A DNA stretch of 64,000 nt from Modicisalibacter ilicicola DSM 19980 (GCF_900128925.1 NZ_FQUJ01000004.1:186001-250000), one strand, 5' to 3'; counted from the first letter of the stretch, positions 42,392 through 51,915 are shown. Numbers and translations are program-made. Notes: generated by a model not told the origin, from the letters alone.

Positions 42392-44539
42392 TCACGCCTC
42401 GAACCGATGCCTCAACAACCGCATGGCGTTGAGGGTGACCAGCACGGTGGCGCCGGTATCGGCCATCACGGCGATCCACATGCCGGTGATGCCGAAAATG
42501 GTCGTGATCAGGAAAATGCCCTTCAAACCCAGGGCCAGGGCGACATTGGTGTGTATGTTGGCCAATGTGGCTCGTGACAGGGCGATCAGCTCGGCGATGC
42601 CCGTCACCCGATTCCTGAGCAAGGCGGCATCGGCGGTTTCGATGGCCACGTCGGTGCCGCCCCCCATGGCGATGCCGATGTCCGCCGCCGCCAGTGCCGG
42701 GGCGTCGTTGATGCCATCACCCACCTTGCCGATGGGGCCGCGGCCGCTTGCACGCCACTCGTTGACCCAGCGTGCCTTGTCTTCCGGCATCAGCCCGGCG
42801 TGGGCGTCGATACCCAACACGCCGGCGATCGCCCGGGCCGTGCGCGGGTTGTCGCCGGTCAGCATGATGCCGGTGACCCCCAGTCGCGACAGCGCCGCCA
42901 GCCCCGCCCGGGCGTCTTCGCGTGGCTCGTCGCGAAGCGCGACCAGGCCCAGCACCCGGGCTCCATCGATCAGCACGGCCACGCTCTTGCCTTCGTTCTC
43001 GAATTGCTCGACGCTTGCCCGGTGCGATGCGCCCAGCGGTACCCGCGCGTCGGCACCGCGCGGGTTGAGCAACATCAGGTCGATACCCTCGATGCGTCCG
43101 GCCACCCCCTGGCCGGCGATGGCATGAGCCTGTTCGACATGTGCTGGCGCGATGCCGCATTCGGCCGCATGCGCTACCACCGCCTGGGCGATCGGATGGC
43201 TCGATGCCTGCTCCAGGCCGGCCACGAGATACAGAAGCTCCCGTTCGTCGGCCTCCCCCGGGCAGAGATCGGTCACGCATGGCTTGCCCGTGGTCAGGGT
43301 CCCGGTCTTGTCCAGGGCCACGGCCCTGATCGAGCCCAGGGTCTCCAGCACGGCGCCGCCCTTGATCAACAGCCCGCGCCTGGCGCCGTTGGAAAGCCCG
43401 GCAGCGATGGCGGCGGGGGTGGAAATCACCAGCGCACACGGGCAGGCGATCAGCAGCAGGGCCAGCGCTCGGTAGACCCACTCGGACCAGGCCGCGCCAA
43501 GGGCCAGGGGAGGCAAGATCGCCACCGCCAGCGCCAGGGCCACCACGGCGGGCATGTAGATTCTGGCGAAGCGGTCGATGAAGCGCGCCACCGGTGCCTT
43601 GGACTCCTGGGCCTCTTCCACCAGCCGAATGATCCGCGCGATGGTGTTGTCGGCCGCCCCCCGGGTGACTTCCACCGTCAGCGCGGCATCCAGGTTGACG
43701 GTACCGGCCAGGACCTCATCGCCGATCCCCTTGTCCCGAGGCACCGATTCGCCGCTGACGGGAGACTCGTCCAGGCTCGACGTGCCGGCGAGGATGCGGC
43801 CGTCGCAGGGCAGCCGCTCCCCCGGCCGAATCTGGACGCGCTGGCCGGGCTCGAGCGCATCGGCGCTCACCTCGCGTAGCGAGTCACCATCCCAGAGGCG
43901 TGCCGTTCTCGGCGTCAGGTCGGACAGCGCCGAGATGCTGCGTCGCGCGTGGGTGGCCGCGACCCCCTCGAGCAGTTCCCCGACGGCGAACAGGAACACC
44001 ACCACCGCGGCCTCCGCCGCCGCGTCGATCGCCAGCGCCCCTGCGGCGGCGATCGTCATCAGCATCTCGATGGTGAAGGCCTCGCCGAGTCTCGCCATCT
44101 GCCAGGCCGTGCGAGCGATCGGTACCAGTCCCACCAGGGTGGCTGCCACGAAGGGCCAATCGCCCAGCACCGGCCAGGCCAGCTCGAGGCCGATCGCCAG
44201 CACGAGCAGTATTCCGCTGCCCAGCACCAGCCGCCCCTTGGGGGTGTGCCACCAGGGTGTGCCCGCCGAAGCATCCGGCGAGTCCGACGAGGCATCCTGC
44301 TCCGGTGCGATGCCATAGCCCAGGCCGCGGATCGCCGCCAGCACCGCCTGCCGATCAAAGGAACCACCCGCCGGCGTCACGATGACGGTCCCCGCGGCGA
44401 CATTGGCCGAAACCTCGTCGACGCCGGGCACCCTCGAGACCGCCGACTCCACCTTGGTGCCGCAGCCGGGACAGTCCATGCCCTGAACGCGCAGCCGAAG
44501 GCTGTCGCTGTGGTCGCTATCGTCTGGTTGATTCGCCAT
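42392..44539 (-). CDS. zntA: Zn(II)/Cd(II)/Pb(II)-translocating P-type ATPase
   Basis: A 715-residue P1B-type ATPase that exports divalent soft metals. The N-terminal heavy-metal domain carries GMDCPGCGTKVESAV; the transmembrane metal site is CPC in LLIACPCALVIST; the phosphorylated Asp lies in DKTGTLTTGKP; the HP motif is ASSHPIA; and the hinge is GDGINDAPALAAADIG. Together these define the ZntA/CadA group. The start ATG at 44539 has only a weak ribosome binding site. It is divergent from a MerR-type regulator and preceded by a MerR-type 19-bp-spacer promoter. Confidence 0.95.
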   Translation of the reverse strand: MANQPDDSDHSDSLRLRVQGMDCPGCGTKVESAVSRVPGVDEVSANVAAGTVIVTPAGGSFDRQAVLAAIRGLGYGIAPEQDASSDSPDASAGTPWWHTPKGRLVLGSGILLVLAIGLELAWPVLGDWPFVAATLVGLVPIARTAWQMARLGEAFTIEMLMTIAAAGALAIDAAAEAAVVVFLFAVGELLEGVAATHARRSISALSDLTPRTARLWDGDSLREVSADALEPGQRVQIRPGERLPCDGRILAGTSSLDESPVSGESVPRDKGIGDEVLAGTVNLDAALTVEVTRGAADNTIARIIRLVEEAQESKAPVARFIDRFARIYMPAVVALALAVAILPPLALGAAWSEWVYRALALLLIACPCALVISTPAAIAAGLSNGARRGLLIKGGAVLETLGSIRAVALDKTGTLTTGKPCVTDLCPGEADERELLYLVAGLEQASSHPIAQAVVAHAAECGIAPAHVEQAHAIAGQGVAGRIEGIDLMLLNPRGADARVPLGASHRASVEQFENEGKSVAVLIDGARVLGLVALRDEPREDARAGLAALSRLGVTGIMLTGDNPRTARAIAGVLGIDAHAGLMPEDKARWVNEWRASGRGPIGKVGDGINDAPALAAADIGIAMGGGTDVAIETADAALLRNRVTGIAELIALSRATLANIHTNVALALGLKGIFLITTIFGITGMWIAVMADTGATVLVTLNAMRLLRHRFEA

Positions 44540-44578
44540 CGGAAACCCCTGTCATTGCCAAGGCCATGCATGGCTTCC

Positions 44579-44609
44579 AAGATAATTCCTATAGCCACTG
44601 CAGCTTCAA
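44579..44609 (-). promoter_or_regulatory. MerR-type promoter and operator of the zinc/cadmium ATPase gene
   Basis: On the minus strand TTGAAG (44609-44604) and TATCTT (44584-44579) are separated by 19 bases, the overlong spacer typical of MerR-activated promoters. The spacer holds the dyad CTGCAGTGGCTATAG, close to known CadR/PbrR operators. The MerR-family activator untwists such promoters when it binds metal. Confidence 0.8.
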
Positions 44610-44622
44610 GTCGGAGGACCCC

Positions 44623-45084
44623 ATGATGTCGACGCCTGACGGACGCCCCATGAGCATCGGCACCCTGGCGGATCGCGCCCGCTGCAAGGTGCAGACGATC
44701 CGTTACTACGAGCAGATCGGGCTGCTGCCGCCGGCGCCGCGAAGCGCCGGCAACCAGCGCCGGTATGGCGACGCCGTGTTGCATCGCTTGACCTTCATCC
44801 GCCATGCCCGGGATTTCGGCTTTTCCGTCGAGGCGATTCGCGAGCTTCTCGACATGGCCGATCATCCGACCATGCCCTGCGACGAGGTGGACGCCCTGGC
44901 GCGGCGCCATCTCCAAGAGGTCGAGTCGCGACTGGCGAGGCTTTCCGCACTGCGCGACGAACTGGCGCGCATGGTGGCCCTGTGCCACGGGGGCTCGGTG
45001 GATGAGTGCCGGATCATCGAGGCCCTGAGTGATCACCGGCTGTGCCGCCAGGAAGCGTCACATGGCGGGGCATCCCTTAAGTAA
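44623..45084 (+). CDS. MerR family metal-responsive regulator (CadR/PbrR/ZntR type)
   Basis: A 153-residue MerR-family activator. The winged helix reads SIGTLADRARCKVQTIRYYEQIGLL, followed by the dimer helix. Metal-binding Cys candidates are in PCDEVDAL, LCHGG and DECRII, the three-Cys arrangement of CadR/PbrR proteins; an extra Cys/His tail (LCRQEASHGG) is also present. ATG 44623 follows GGAGGA. Divergent from the P-type ATPase, whose promoter dyad it should bind. Zn, Cd and Pb cannot be told apart from sequence. Confidence 0.93.
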   Translation: MMSTPDGRPMSIGTLADRARCKVQTIRYYEQIGLLPPAPRSAGNQRRYGDAVLHRLTFIRHARDFGFSVEAIRELLDMADHPTMPCDEVDALARRHLQEVESRLARLSALRDELARMVALCHGGSVDECRIIEALSDHRLCRQEASHGGASLK

Positions 45085-45179
45085 GATTAACACCTGCCGA
45101 TACTCGACACGGGCATTCGCGAACGAACCAGCGTGCGAATGATGATGCCAGCACGAATGGAACTGTCGAGGCGGCCAAG

Positions 45180-46847
45180 ATGGACGAGTGCATTTCAGCA
45201 ATACTTCCCGAGAGTGTGCAGGCGTCGGCGACCGGTATCGCCATTCTCGATGACCAGGGTGTGGTGGTGTATGCGAATCCGGCGTTCGCGGTGCGGCTCG
45301 GCCGTGCCGATTCGCAGGCGCTGGTCGGCACATCGCCGATACCTGCCTGGACGCGCAGCGCCGGTGAGGATGAACGGCGAGCGCTCGAGCGCCTGTTGCG
45401 CGCTCCCGAGGCAGGGGCCTTCACCTTGCCGGTCGCCGGCGACAGCGCCACGACGTTGTATCTCGAGGCGCGACGCTCCGATCGGCGCATCGTCGTGGCC
45501 ACCACTGGCTGGCCCCAGCCGGGGAGCGTGCCGCGCAGCGTCGTGGCCCAGCTCGATGCCCTGACGGGCCTGGGCAACCGGGCGATGTACGACGAGCAGA
45601 TCCGCTGCCTGGGCAATGCAGGGGCCGGGCAGGTTGCCACGGCGGTCATCCTGATCGACTTGGATCGTTTCAAGCAGGTCAACGACACCTTGGGACACGC
45701 TACCGGCGATAGCCTCCTGGTCCTGGCCGCCAAGCGCATGCGTTCGGCAATACGCGGTGATGACACCCTGATCCGCCTGGGAGGCGACGAGTTCGTCATC
45801 CTGCAGTACCGGAATGAACAGCCTGCCGGCGCCCGGGCGATTGCCGAGCGCCTGGTGGAGCTCCTGCAGCGGCCGTTCTTGATCGATGGCCATCAGGTCA
45901 ACAGCGGTGCCAGCGTCGGGGTCGCGCTACTCGGTCACGGCACCAGCGATCCGGCCGATTTGCTCAGGCATGCGGATCTTGCGCTCTATGAGGCCAAGCG
46001 CCAGGGGCGCTCCCGCTACTGTTTCTTCGAGTCACACCTGGAGTCTCGCGCCTTCGAGCGTCGCGCTCTCGAACTGGATCTGCGACGAGCCTTGGGACTG
46101 CGTCAATTCTCCTTGTTGTATCAGCCGCAAAAATCCTTTTCGGACAACACCATCAGCGGCTTCGAGGCCCTCATCCGCTGGGACCACCCGGCCCGCGGGC
46201 GGGTCTCGCCCGCGGATTTCATCCCCCTGGCCGAGGAGATCGGCGAGATTCACGCCATCGGCGAGTGGGTGATGCGCACCGCCTGCCAGCAGGCCGCCAG
46301 CTGGGAGGGGGATCCCAGCGTGGCGGTCAACGTGTCACCGATCCAGTTCGAGAGCGAGAACATCGTGACCGTCGTGCGCCATGCCCTGGATGCCAGCGGC
46401 CTGGCCCCGGAGCGCCTCGAGATCGAGATCACCGAAAGCACTCTCATGAGCAACACCGAGGACGTGATGCAACGCCTGTGGGCCATCAAGGCGATGGGGG
46501 TCGGCATCGCCATGGACGATTTCGGCACCGGCTACGCGTCACTGAGCCACCTCAACAGTTTCCCGTTCAGCAAGCTCAAGATCGACAAGTCCTTCATTCA
46601 GGCCGAGCAGTCGCCACGGGCAAGGGCGCTGATGAAGGCCATCCTGGCGATGGGCTCGAGCCTGGGCATGACCACCATCGCCGAAGGCGTGGAAACCCTC
46701 GATCAATACGAAGAACTCTGCCGCGGTGGCTGTACCACCGCCCAAGGCTATTACATAGCCAAACCAATGACGCCCGAGACCATCGAGCATTTCATGCGTG
46801 CATGCCGGGCCGCCTCCCACCATCCTAACCTCATGATTCAGGAGTGA
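45180..46847 (+). CDS. PAS-GGDEF-EAL cyclic-di-GMP enzyme
   Basis: A 555-residue cytoplasmic signalling protein. A PAS-like sensor (about 10-110, ASATGIAILDDQGVVVYANPAF) is followed by a diguanylate cyclase domain with an intact active site GGDEF (201-205) and an inhibitory site RGDD (192-195). The C-terminal phosphodiesterase domain has EAL (329-331) in GFEALIRWDHP and DDFGTGYAS. Both catalytic halves look complete, so it could make or break cyclic di-GMP; which one dominates cannot be read. No membrane segment is visible. Its stop is 6 bases before a BLUF photoreceptor gene, strongly suggesting light-controlled activity. Confidence 0.95.
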   Translation: MDECISAILPESVQASATGIAILDDQGVVVYANPAFAVRLGRADSQALVGTSPIPAWTRSAGEDERRALERLLRAPEAGAFTLPVAGDSATTLYLEARRSDRRIVVATTGWPQPGSVPRSVVAQLDALTGLGNRAMYDEQIRCLGNAGAGQVATAVILIDLDRFKQVNDTLGHATGDSLLVLAAKRMRSAIRGDDTLIRLGGDEFVILQYRNEQPAGARAIAERLVELLQRPFLIDGHQVNSGASVGVALLGHGTSDPADLLRHADLALYEAKRQGRSRYCFFESHLESRAFERRALELDLRRALGLRQFSLLYQPQKSFSDNTISGFEALIRWDHPARGRVSPADFIPLAEEIGEIHAIGEWVMRTACQQAASWEGDPSVAVNVSPIQFESENIVTVVRHALDASGLAPERLEIEITESTLMSNTEDVMQRLWAIKAMGVGIAMDDFGTGYASLSHLNSFPFSKLKIDKSFIQAEQSPRARALMKAILAMGSSLGMTTIAEGVETLDQYEELCRGGCTTAQGYYIAKPMTPETIEHFMRACRAASHHPNLMIQE

Positions 46848-46853
46848 TCATTC

Positions 46854-47291
46854 GTGGACTCGACGCTTTACCGACTCGTTTACCTGAGTCGCAACACCAT
46901 CGTTGGCGATGACAGCAGGCTGCAAGAGGAGATCGATGACATACTGAAGGCCTCGCGCCGCAACAATTCCCGGGCCCAGGTCACCGGCGCCTTGATGTTC
47001 AATAGCGGCTGCTTCGCCCAGGTGCTGGAAGGGCCGCACGACAAGATCCAGGAAACCTTCGAGCGCATCCAGTGCGATGCACGTCATACCCACGTGAGTG
47101 TGCTGGCCTTCGACCCGGTGCACGAGCGGGGGTTCTCGGAGTGGAACATGGCCTACGTCGGCCAGGATGCGCACAATCTCGCGCTGTTCGCCGGCCTCAA
47201 CGAGGCGTCCGGTGTCGACTTCGCGGCGCTTGATGGCGATGAGGTCTATCGCCTGCTGCGCGGCCACCTGGAGGAGGCCGAGACCGCCTGA
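46854..47291 (+). CDS. BLUF-domain blue-light photoreceptor protein
   Basis: A 145-residue stand-alone BLUF protein that should bind FAD. The photoactive residues match characterised BLUF proteins: Tyr10 in LYRLVYLSR, Asn38 in SRRNNSRAQVTGAL, Gln56 in GCFAQVLEGP, and Trp and Met in SEWNMAY. About 50 residues after the core may contact a partner. It begins with GTG, 6 bases after the GGDEF-EAL stop, with GGAG upstream. Short BLUF proteins control partners by binding, and the adjacent GGDEF-EAL protein is the obvious candidate. Confidence 0.94.
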   Translation: MDSTLYRLVYLSRNTIVGDDSRLQEEIDDILKASRRNNSRAQVTGALMFNSGCFAQVLEGPHDKIQETFERIQCDARHTHVSVLAFDPVHERGFSEWNMAYVGQDAHNLALFAGLNEASGVDFAALDGDEVYRLLRGHLEEAETA

Positions 47292-47397
47292 GTGCGATCG
47301 CCGGCCCTTTCTACTCTTTTGCCTCGAACGTCGCCATACTGCGCCTTGTGGGATGGATTCGAAATCCGAAACGCCACGGAACAATCGAGGAGGGAGG

Positions 47398-47751
47398 ATG
47401 GCAAATAAACGCGTAGTGACGCAGTTCGGCATGGGCAGTTCGCTGCGGCGCAGGGACTACACCGAGGCGGCGGCCCGGGCGATCCGGGATGCGCTATGGC
47501 ACAACTCCCTGAGCGTGGCCGAGCTGTTCGATTTTCCCAAGGAGGCGATGATCATCGACGTGGACGTGGGGGTGCAAAGGCCCGAGGAGGTCGACACACA
47601 GGCCCTGCTCGCCCTCTTTCCCTACGGCCAGCCCTCGGTCAGCGTGGTGAAGGGAGGGCTGGACGTGCCCAAGCCCGGCGGCGATGGCCTGACCGTGATC
47701 GCCAATGTCGCCCTCAAGGTCTCCTTCGACATGGAGTCTACCCATGGCTGA
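47398..47751 (+). CDS. Lin0512 family protein, first of a pair
   Basis: A 117-residue protein of the Lin0512 conserved family, whose function is not known. The start MANKRVVTQFGMGSSLRRRDYTEAA and the blocks DVDVGVQRPEEVDTQALLALFPYG and VKGGLDVP are shared with its neighbour and define the family. GGAGG lies directly before the ATG. The stop overlaps the next gene by 8 bases, so the two are translationally coupled and probably form a hetero-oligomer. It lies downstream of the BLUF gene, on the same strand. Confidence 0.85.
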   Translation: MANKRVVTQFGMGSSLRRRDYTEAAARAIRDALWHNSLSVAELFDFPKEAMIIDVDVGVQRPEEVDTQALLALFPYGQPSVSVVKGGLDVPKPGGDGLTVIANVALKVSFDMESTHG

Positions 47752-48130
47752 ACAAGCATCGACCGAAAAGCGCGTCATCCTCGAGATGGGCACCGGCAAC
47801 GACCTGTACGGTGGCGATTACACCAAGGCCGCCAGTCGGGCGATCCAGGATGCCCTGCACCACTCCTCCATCGTGCTCTTCAAGTCCCTGGGCTACGATC
47901 ACGGCCTGATGCGCGTGCAGGTCACCATCGGTGTGCAGGAACCGGACAAGGTCGACACCGAAGCGCTGGCCGCCGAATTGCCTCGAGGCCGGGCCGAGGT
48001 CGCTGCGGTGCATGGCGGGTTGAATGTGCGTGATGACGCACAGGACACCACCCACGTGATTGCCACGGCCGCCATCGAAGCCTTCCTGCCCGACATGGCG
48101 CAAGCGTGGCGGTTATCCGGGAAACGTTGA
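47744..48130 (+). CDS. Lin0512 family protein, second of a pair
   Basis: A 128-residue homologue of the preceding gene product. Corresponding segments are RVILEMGTGNDLYGGDYTKAASRAIQDALHHSS, VQVTIGVQEPDKVDTEALAAELPRG and VHGGLNVRDD. The pair probably arose by an old duplication, because they align across the whole length but differ at most positions. I chose ATG 47744 (MAEQASTEKR), overlapping the first gene by 8 bases. Its stop lies 57 bases before bioB. No function is known for the family. Confidence 0.85.
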   Translation: MAEQASTEKRVILEMGTGNDLYGGDYTKAASRAIQDALHHSSIVLFKSLGYDHGLMRVQVTIGVQEPDKVDTEALAAELPRGRAEVAAVHGGLNVRDDAQDTTHVIATAAIEAFLPDMAQAWRLSGKR

Positions 48131-48155
48131 CACCGGCGACTCATCCTTATAGCGT

Positions 48156-48188
48156 TTGTTAACCTAAATTTAGGCATTGGGTTAACAA
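48156..48188. promoter_or_regulatory. BirA-like operator at the bioB start
   Basis: TTGTTAACC and GGTTAACAA, perfect 9-bp inverted arms with a 15-base spacer, match the consensus of BirA operators (TTGTAAACC type). The right arm ends on the first base of the bioB ATG. A possible promoter (TTGACA at 48127-48132 and TATAGC at 48148) lies just upstream, so bound BirA would block transcription. Confidence 0.88.
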
Positions 48189-49243
48189 TGTACGAATCCG
48201 CTACCCGCCACGACTGGCGCCTCGAGGAAATCGAGGCGCTGCTCGCCCTGCCCTTCAACGATCTGCTGTTTCGTGCCCAGCAGGTGCACCGGCAGCATTT
48301 CGATGCCAACGCCGTGCAGGTCTCGACGCTCTTATCGATCAAGACCGGTGCCTGCCCGGAGGACTGCAAGTACTGCCCGCAGTCGGGCCACTACGCCACC
48401 GGGCTCGGCAAGGAGAAGCTGCTGGAGATCGACAGGGTGGTGGCCCAGGCCGAGGCGGCTCGGGAGGCTGGCGCCAGTCGCTTCTGCATGGGCGCGGCCT
48501 GGCGCAGCCCGCGGGAGCGCGACCTGCCGGTGGTGCTGGAGATGGTGCGCCGGGTCAAGGCGCTGGGCCTCGAGACCTGCATGACCCTGGGCATGCTCGC
48601 CCCCGCCCAGGCCGACCAACTCGCCGAGGCGGGGCTCGATTACTACAACCACAACCTGGATACCTCGCCGGAGTATTACGGCGAGATCATCACCACCCGG
48701 ACCTACGCCGATCGGCTCGAGACGCTGGACAACGTGCGTCAGGCTGGCATGAAGGTGTGCAGCGGCGGCATCCTGGGACTGGGCGAGGCCCCGCGAGACC
48801 GTGCCGCGCTCCTGCAGCAGCTGGCACGGCTCGATCCGCATCCGGAGTCGGTGCCTATCAATCAGCTGGTCAAGGTGCCCGGCACGCCGCTGGAAGAGGC
48901 CGAAGAGCTCGATCCCATCGATTTCGTGCGTGCCATCGCCGTGGCCCGCATCCTGATGCCCCGGAGCCATGTACGGCTTTCGGCGGGCCGCGAGCAGATG
49001 AGCGAATCGACCCAGGCCCTGGCCTTCCTGGCCGGCGCCAATTCGATCTTCTACGGCGACAAGCTCCTGACCACCGCCAATCCCCAGGCCCAGCGGGATC
49101 AGGAGCTCTTCGCCAAGCTGGGGATCGACCTGGAGCGGCGCGAGGTGACGGGCGACGACGATGTCGCCCTGCGTACCTTGGCCGCAGCAGGGCCGAATAC
49201 CGCTAGCGCTCAAGCACTCTATTACGATGCCAGTCTCGCCTGA
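48188..49243 (+). CDS. bioB: Biotin synthase
   Basis: A 351-residue radical SAM enzyme that inserts sulfur into dethiobiotin. The [4Fe-4S] cluster cysteines are in [16 protein letters not shown] (CxxxCxxC), and other blocks are [30 protein letters not shown] and [17 protein letters not shown]. The start [19 protein letters not shown] matches pseudomonad BioB. No Shine-Dalgarno sequence is visible before this ATG; the BirA operator arm directly abuts it, so translation may be leaderless or depend on a very short leader. First gene of bioBFHCDA. Confidence 0.97.
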   Translation: MYESATRHDWRLEEIEALLALPFNDLLFRAQQVHRQHFDANAVQVSTLLSIKTGACPEDCKYCPQSGHYATGLGKEKLLEIDRVVAQAEAAREAGASRFCMGAAWRSPRERDLPVVLEMVRRVKALGLETCMTLGMLAPAQADQLAEAGLDYYNHNLDTSPEYYGEIITTRTYADRLETLDNVRQAGMKVCSGGILGLGEAPRDRAALLQQLARLDPHPESVPINQLVKVPGTPLEEAEELDPIDFVRAIAVARILMPRSHVRLSAGREQMSESTQALAFLAGANSIFYGDKLLTTANPQAQRDQELFAKLGIDLERREVTGDDDVALRTLAAAGPNTASAQALYYDASLA

Positions 49244-50414
49244 GGTGCCGGGTCGGCCAAGCGTCTCGGGTGGCTGGCGCCAGCGTCTGCTGGCTCGCCA
49301 GGCATGCCATCGTGAACAGGGGCTGTGGCGTGAGCGCCGGATGCATGGTCGCATGCTGATCGATGACTTCGCTGGCAACGACTACCTGGGCTTGGCCAGC
49401 GATCCGCGTCTGGTCCAGGCCACCGCCGAAGGCGCACGGCGATACGGTGCGGGGGCCTGTGCCTCCCAACTGGTCAGTGGTTATCTCGAGGTGCATCAAG
49501 AACTGGAGGCGCGCCTGGCGGCGCTGGTCGGGCGCCCGCGCGCGCTGTTGTTCTCGAGCGGCTACCTGGCCAATCTGGGCGTACTCCAGGTACTGTGCGA
49601 TCGCAGCACGGCCGTGTTTCAGGATCGGCTCAATCACGCCTCGCTACTTGATGGAGCCAGGTTGGCCGGGGCGCGTACGCGGCGTTTCCATCATGGCGAT
49701 CTCGATGACCTGGCACACCTGCTGGCGCGCTGCCCGAGCGATACACCACGTCTGGTGGTCAGCGATGGTGTGTTCAGCATGGATGGTGATGTCGCCGACA
49801 TTGCCGGTTTGTCCGAAGTCTGTCGACGTCATGACGCCTGGCTGATGGTCGACGATGCCCATGGGCTGGGCGTGCTCGGCGAGCATGGCGATGGTTGTGC
49901 GGGACGTCGCCATGGGTGTGATCAGGTGCCGGTGCTGGTCGGTACGCTAGGCAAGGCGCTGGGCACGGGGGGCGCCTTCGTGGCCGGAAGCGAGCTGCTG
50001 ATCGAGCATCTCATCCAATTTGCCCGACCGTACATCTACACCACCGCCGAGCCCCCCGGCGTGAGCGCGGCGACGCTCGGGGCGCTGGACATTCTTGAAC
50101 AGGAGCCCGAGCGTCGCGCGCGGCTGAAGGCACACATCGCCCGTTTCCGCGCCCAGGCCAAGGCCATCGGCCTGCCACTTCTGCCGTCGTCGACCCCCAT
50201 TCAACCCGTGTTGCTCGGCGACAGCACCCGGGTGCAGCGCTGGGCCGCCAGATTGCGTGCCCAGGGAGTGCTGGTGGGTGCGATTCGTGCCCCGACGGTG
50301 CCCCGGGGCCAGGCGCGCTTGCGCATCACCCTGAGTGCGGTGCATCGAGAAGAGCAGATCGATCGATTGCTCGATGCCCTGGCATCGCTGAAGGCCAGGG
50401 AGGAAAGACCATGA
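49227..50414 (+). CDS. bioF: 8-amino-7-oxononanoate synthase
   Basis: A 395-residue PLP enzyme that condenses pimeloyl-ACP with alanine. Typical blocks are [47 protein letters not shown], the PLP Lys in [14 protein letters not shown], and [11 protein letters not shown]. The ATG at 49227 overlaps the end of bioB by 17 bases; the longer open frame inside bioB is not real. Followed by bioH with an ATGA overlap, so bioB, bioF and bioH are translationally coupled. Confidence 0.96.
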   Translation: MPVSPEVPGRPSVSGGWRQRLLARQACHREQGLWRERRMHGRMLIDDFAGNDYLGLASDPRLVQATAEGARRYGAGACASQLVSGYLEVHQELEARLAALVGRPRALLFSSGYLANLGVLQVLCDRSTAVFQDRLNHASLLDGARLAGARTRRFHHGDLDDLAHLLARCPSDTPRLVVSDGVFSMDGDVADIAGLSEVCRRHDAWLMVDDAHGLGVLGEHGDGCAGRRHGCDQVPVLVGTLGKALGTGGAFVAGSELLIEHLIQFARPYIYTTAEPPGVSAATLGALDILEQEPERRARLKAHIARFRAQAKAIGLPLLPSSTPIQPVLLGDSTRVQRWAARLRAQGVLVGAIRAPTVPRGQARLRITLSAVHREEQIDRLLDALASLKAREERP

Positions 50415-51121
50415 GCGGATTGGTGCTTCTATCCGGCTGGGGAATCGATGCACGTATCTGGCAACCGCTGACGCCATACTGGCCGGCCGGTTTTTCTTTC
50501 CACATGCCGGACTGGCCCGGCTATGCGGGGCGCGCGGTATTACCCGATCCGCAGGATACTTCAGCACTTGCCAACGCCATGGCTGCAGCGCTGCCCTCCG
50601 GCAGCGTCTGGGTCGGCTGGTCGCTGGGCGCCCTCCTGGCCGTCAGGTTGCTCGATCACCTGCCGGCGCCCCGAGCGATCGTCATGCTCGGCATGGGCAG
50701 TCGTCTGTGCACACCGGGGGGAGTTACCCCTGCGGCATTAAAGGCCTTTCGACGGGCATTCGCGCACGACGCCCTTGGCGCCTGGCGACATTTTCTGGAT
50801 TGGCAGCTGGAGGGTGAACCCGACCCACCGCACGCCCGGCAACGGCTCTCGGCGCTGATCGGCCCCCGGCCCAGCGCCGCCCCCGCCACCCTGGCGGCTG
50901 GGCTCGACCTGCTGGATCGACTGAATGTCTCCGACCGGCTTGCCGCACCGCCCTGCCCGATCCTGCGCCTGGCTGGTGAGCAGGACCCGTTGCTCAGCGA
51001 CGCCGATCTGGCCGCGGCAGAAATACGCCTGCCGCTGGCCGGACATTGCCCGCAGATTTCCCAGCCGGAAGCGCTGGCGGAGCAGCTTGTAGCCCTCGGT
51101 TCGCGGAGCGCGGCCTCGTGA
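50411..51121 (+). CDS. bioH: Pimeloyl-ACP methyl ester carboxylesterase
   Basis: A 236-residue alpha/beta-hydrolase that removes the methyl group protecting the pimeloyl chain. The catalytic Ser71 lies in [10 protein letters not shown], the acid in [10 protein letters not shown] and the His in [28 protein letters not shown] gives the oxyanion region. The ATG overlaps the bioF stop and its own stop overlaps the bioC start (GTGA). Assignment is helped by position between bioF and bioC. Confidence 0.93.
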   Translation: MSGLVLLSGWGIDARIWQPLTPYWPAGFSFHMPDWPGYAGRAVLPDPQDTSALANAMAAALPSGSVWVGWSLGALLAVRLLDHLPAPRAIVMLGMGSRLCTPGGVTPAALKAFRRAFAHDALGAWRHFLDWQLEGEPDPPHARQRLSALIGPRPSAAPATLAAGLDLLDRLNVSDRLAAPPCPILRLAGEQDPLLSDADLAAAEIRLPLAGHCPQISQPEALAEQLVALGSRSAAS

Positions 51122-51912
51122 ACATGGCGTCGACCCTGCCGGCCGGGGAGCACCAGGAATGGCGCGGGCGGGTTGCTCGGGCCTTCTCGCGTGCGGCGTC
51201 ACGTTACGTGCAGCTGGCGAAGGCCCAGCAGGCCATGGGCGGCCGTCTATGGCCGCATCTCCCTGGCCAGGCCCAACGCATACTCGATCTCGGCTGCGGC
51301 CCGGGCGATTGGAGCCTGCGCCTGGGCATGCGCTACCCGGGTGCCCAGGTCGTCGGCCTCGATCTGGCCCCGGGAATGCTGGACGAGGCGCAGCGCCGTC
51401 ATGGTCAGGCGGCGCGCTGGGTGTGCGGCGATGCCATGGCCTTGCCCCTGGCGGCGCGCAGCGTCGATCTGGTGTTTTCCAATCTGGCGATACAGTGGTG
51501 CCCCGATCTGGATAAGGCCATGCGCGAATTGCACCGGGTGCTGCGCCCCGGCGGACGAGCTCTGATCAATACCCTGGGGCCAGGCACGCTGATGGAAGTG
51601 GCCAGTGCCTGGTCGCGGCCAGGGGCTCCCACCGGGGTTCTGGAGTTTCGAGGCGCCGCTCGATATCTGGCGAGCGCTCGCCTTGCGGGTTTTCGCCACA
51701 TGCGGCGACTGGTCAGGTCCGAGCGTTTCTTCTACCCCGATCTCGACGCGGTCATGGCTTCCATCAAGGGTGTCGGCGCCCAGGTGGCCCGCCCCGGCGC
51801 ACGACTGACACGGGCCGATCTGCTGCGAGCCGAACAGCGTTACGAGCGGTGGCGGGAACCCGCCGGTCTCCCGGTTAGTTACCGGTGTATTACTCTTTTG
51901 CTGGAGCATTGA
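51118..51912 (+). CDS. bioC: Malonyl-ACP O-methyltransferase
   Basis: A 264-residue SAM-dependent methyltransferase that starts pimelate synthesis by masking malonyl-ACP. The SAM motif [20 protein letters not shown] is followed by [18 protein letters not shown], and the BioC-typical [28 protein letters not shown]. The N-terminal [19 protein letters not shown], with the FSRAA-Y pattern, is also a BioC hallmark. The start is GTG 51118 overlapping the bioH stop, or ATG 51124. Confidence 0.95.
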   Translation: MNMASTLPAGEHQEWRGRVARAFSRAASRYVQLAKAQQAMGGRLWPHLPGQAQRILDLGCGPGDWSLRLGMRYPGAQVVGLDLAPGMLDEAQRRHGQAARWVCGDAMALPLAARSVDLVFSNLAIQWCPDLDKAMRELHRVLRPGGRALINTLGPGTLMEVASAWSRPGAPTGVLEFRGAARYLASARLAGFRHMRRLVRSERFFYPDLDAVMASIKGVGAQVARPGARLTRADLLRAEQRYERWREPAGLPVSYRCITLLLEH

Positions 51913-51915
51913 CCC

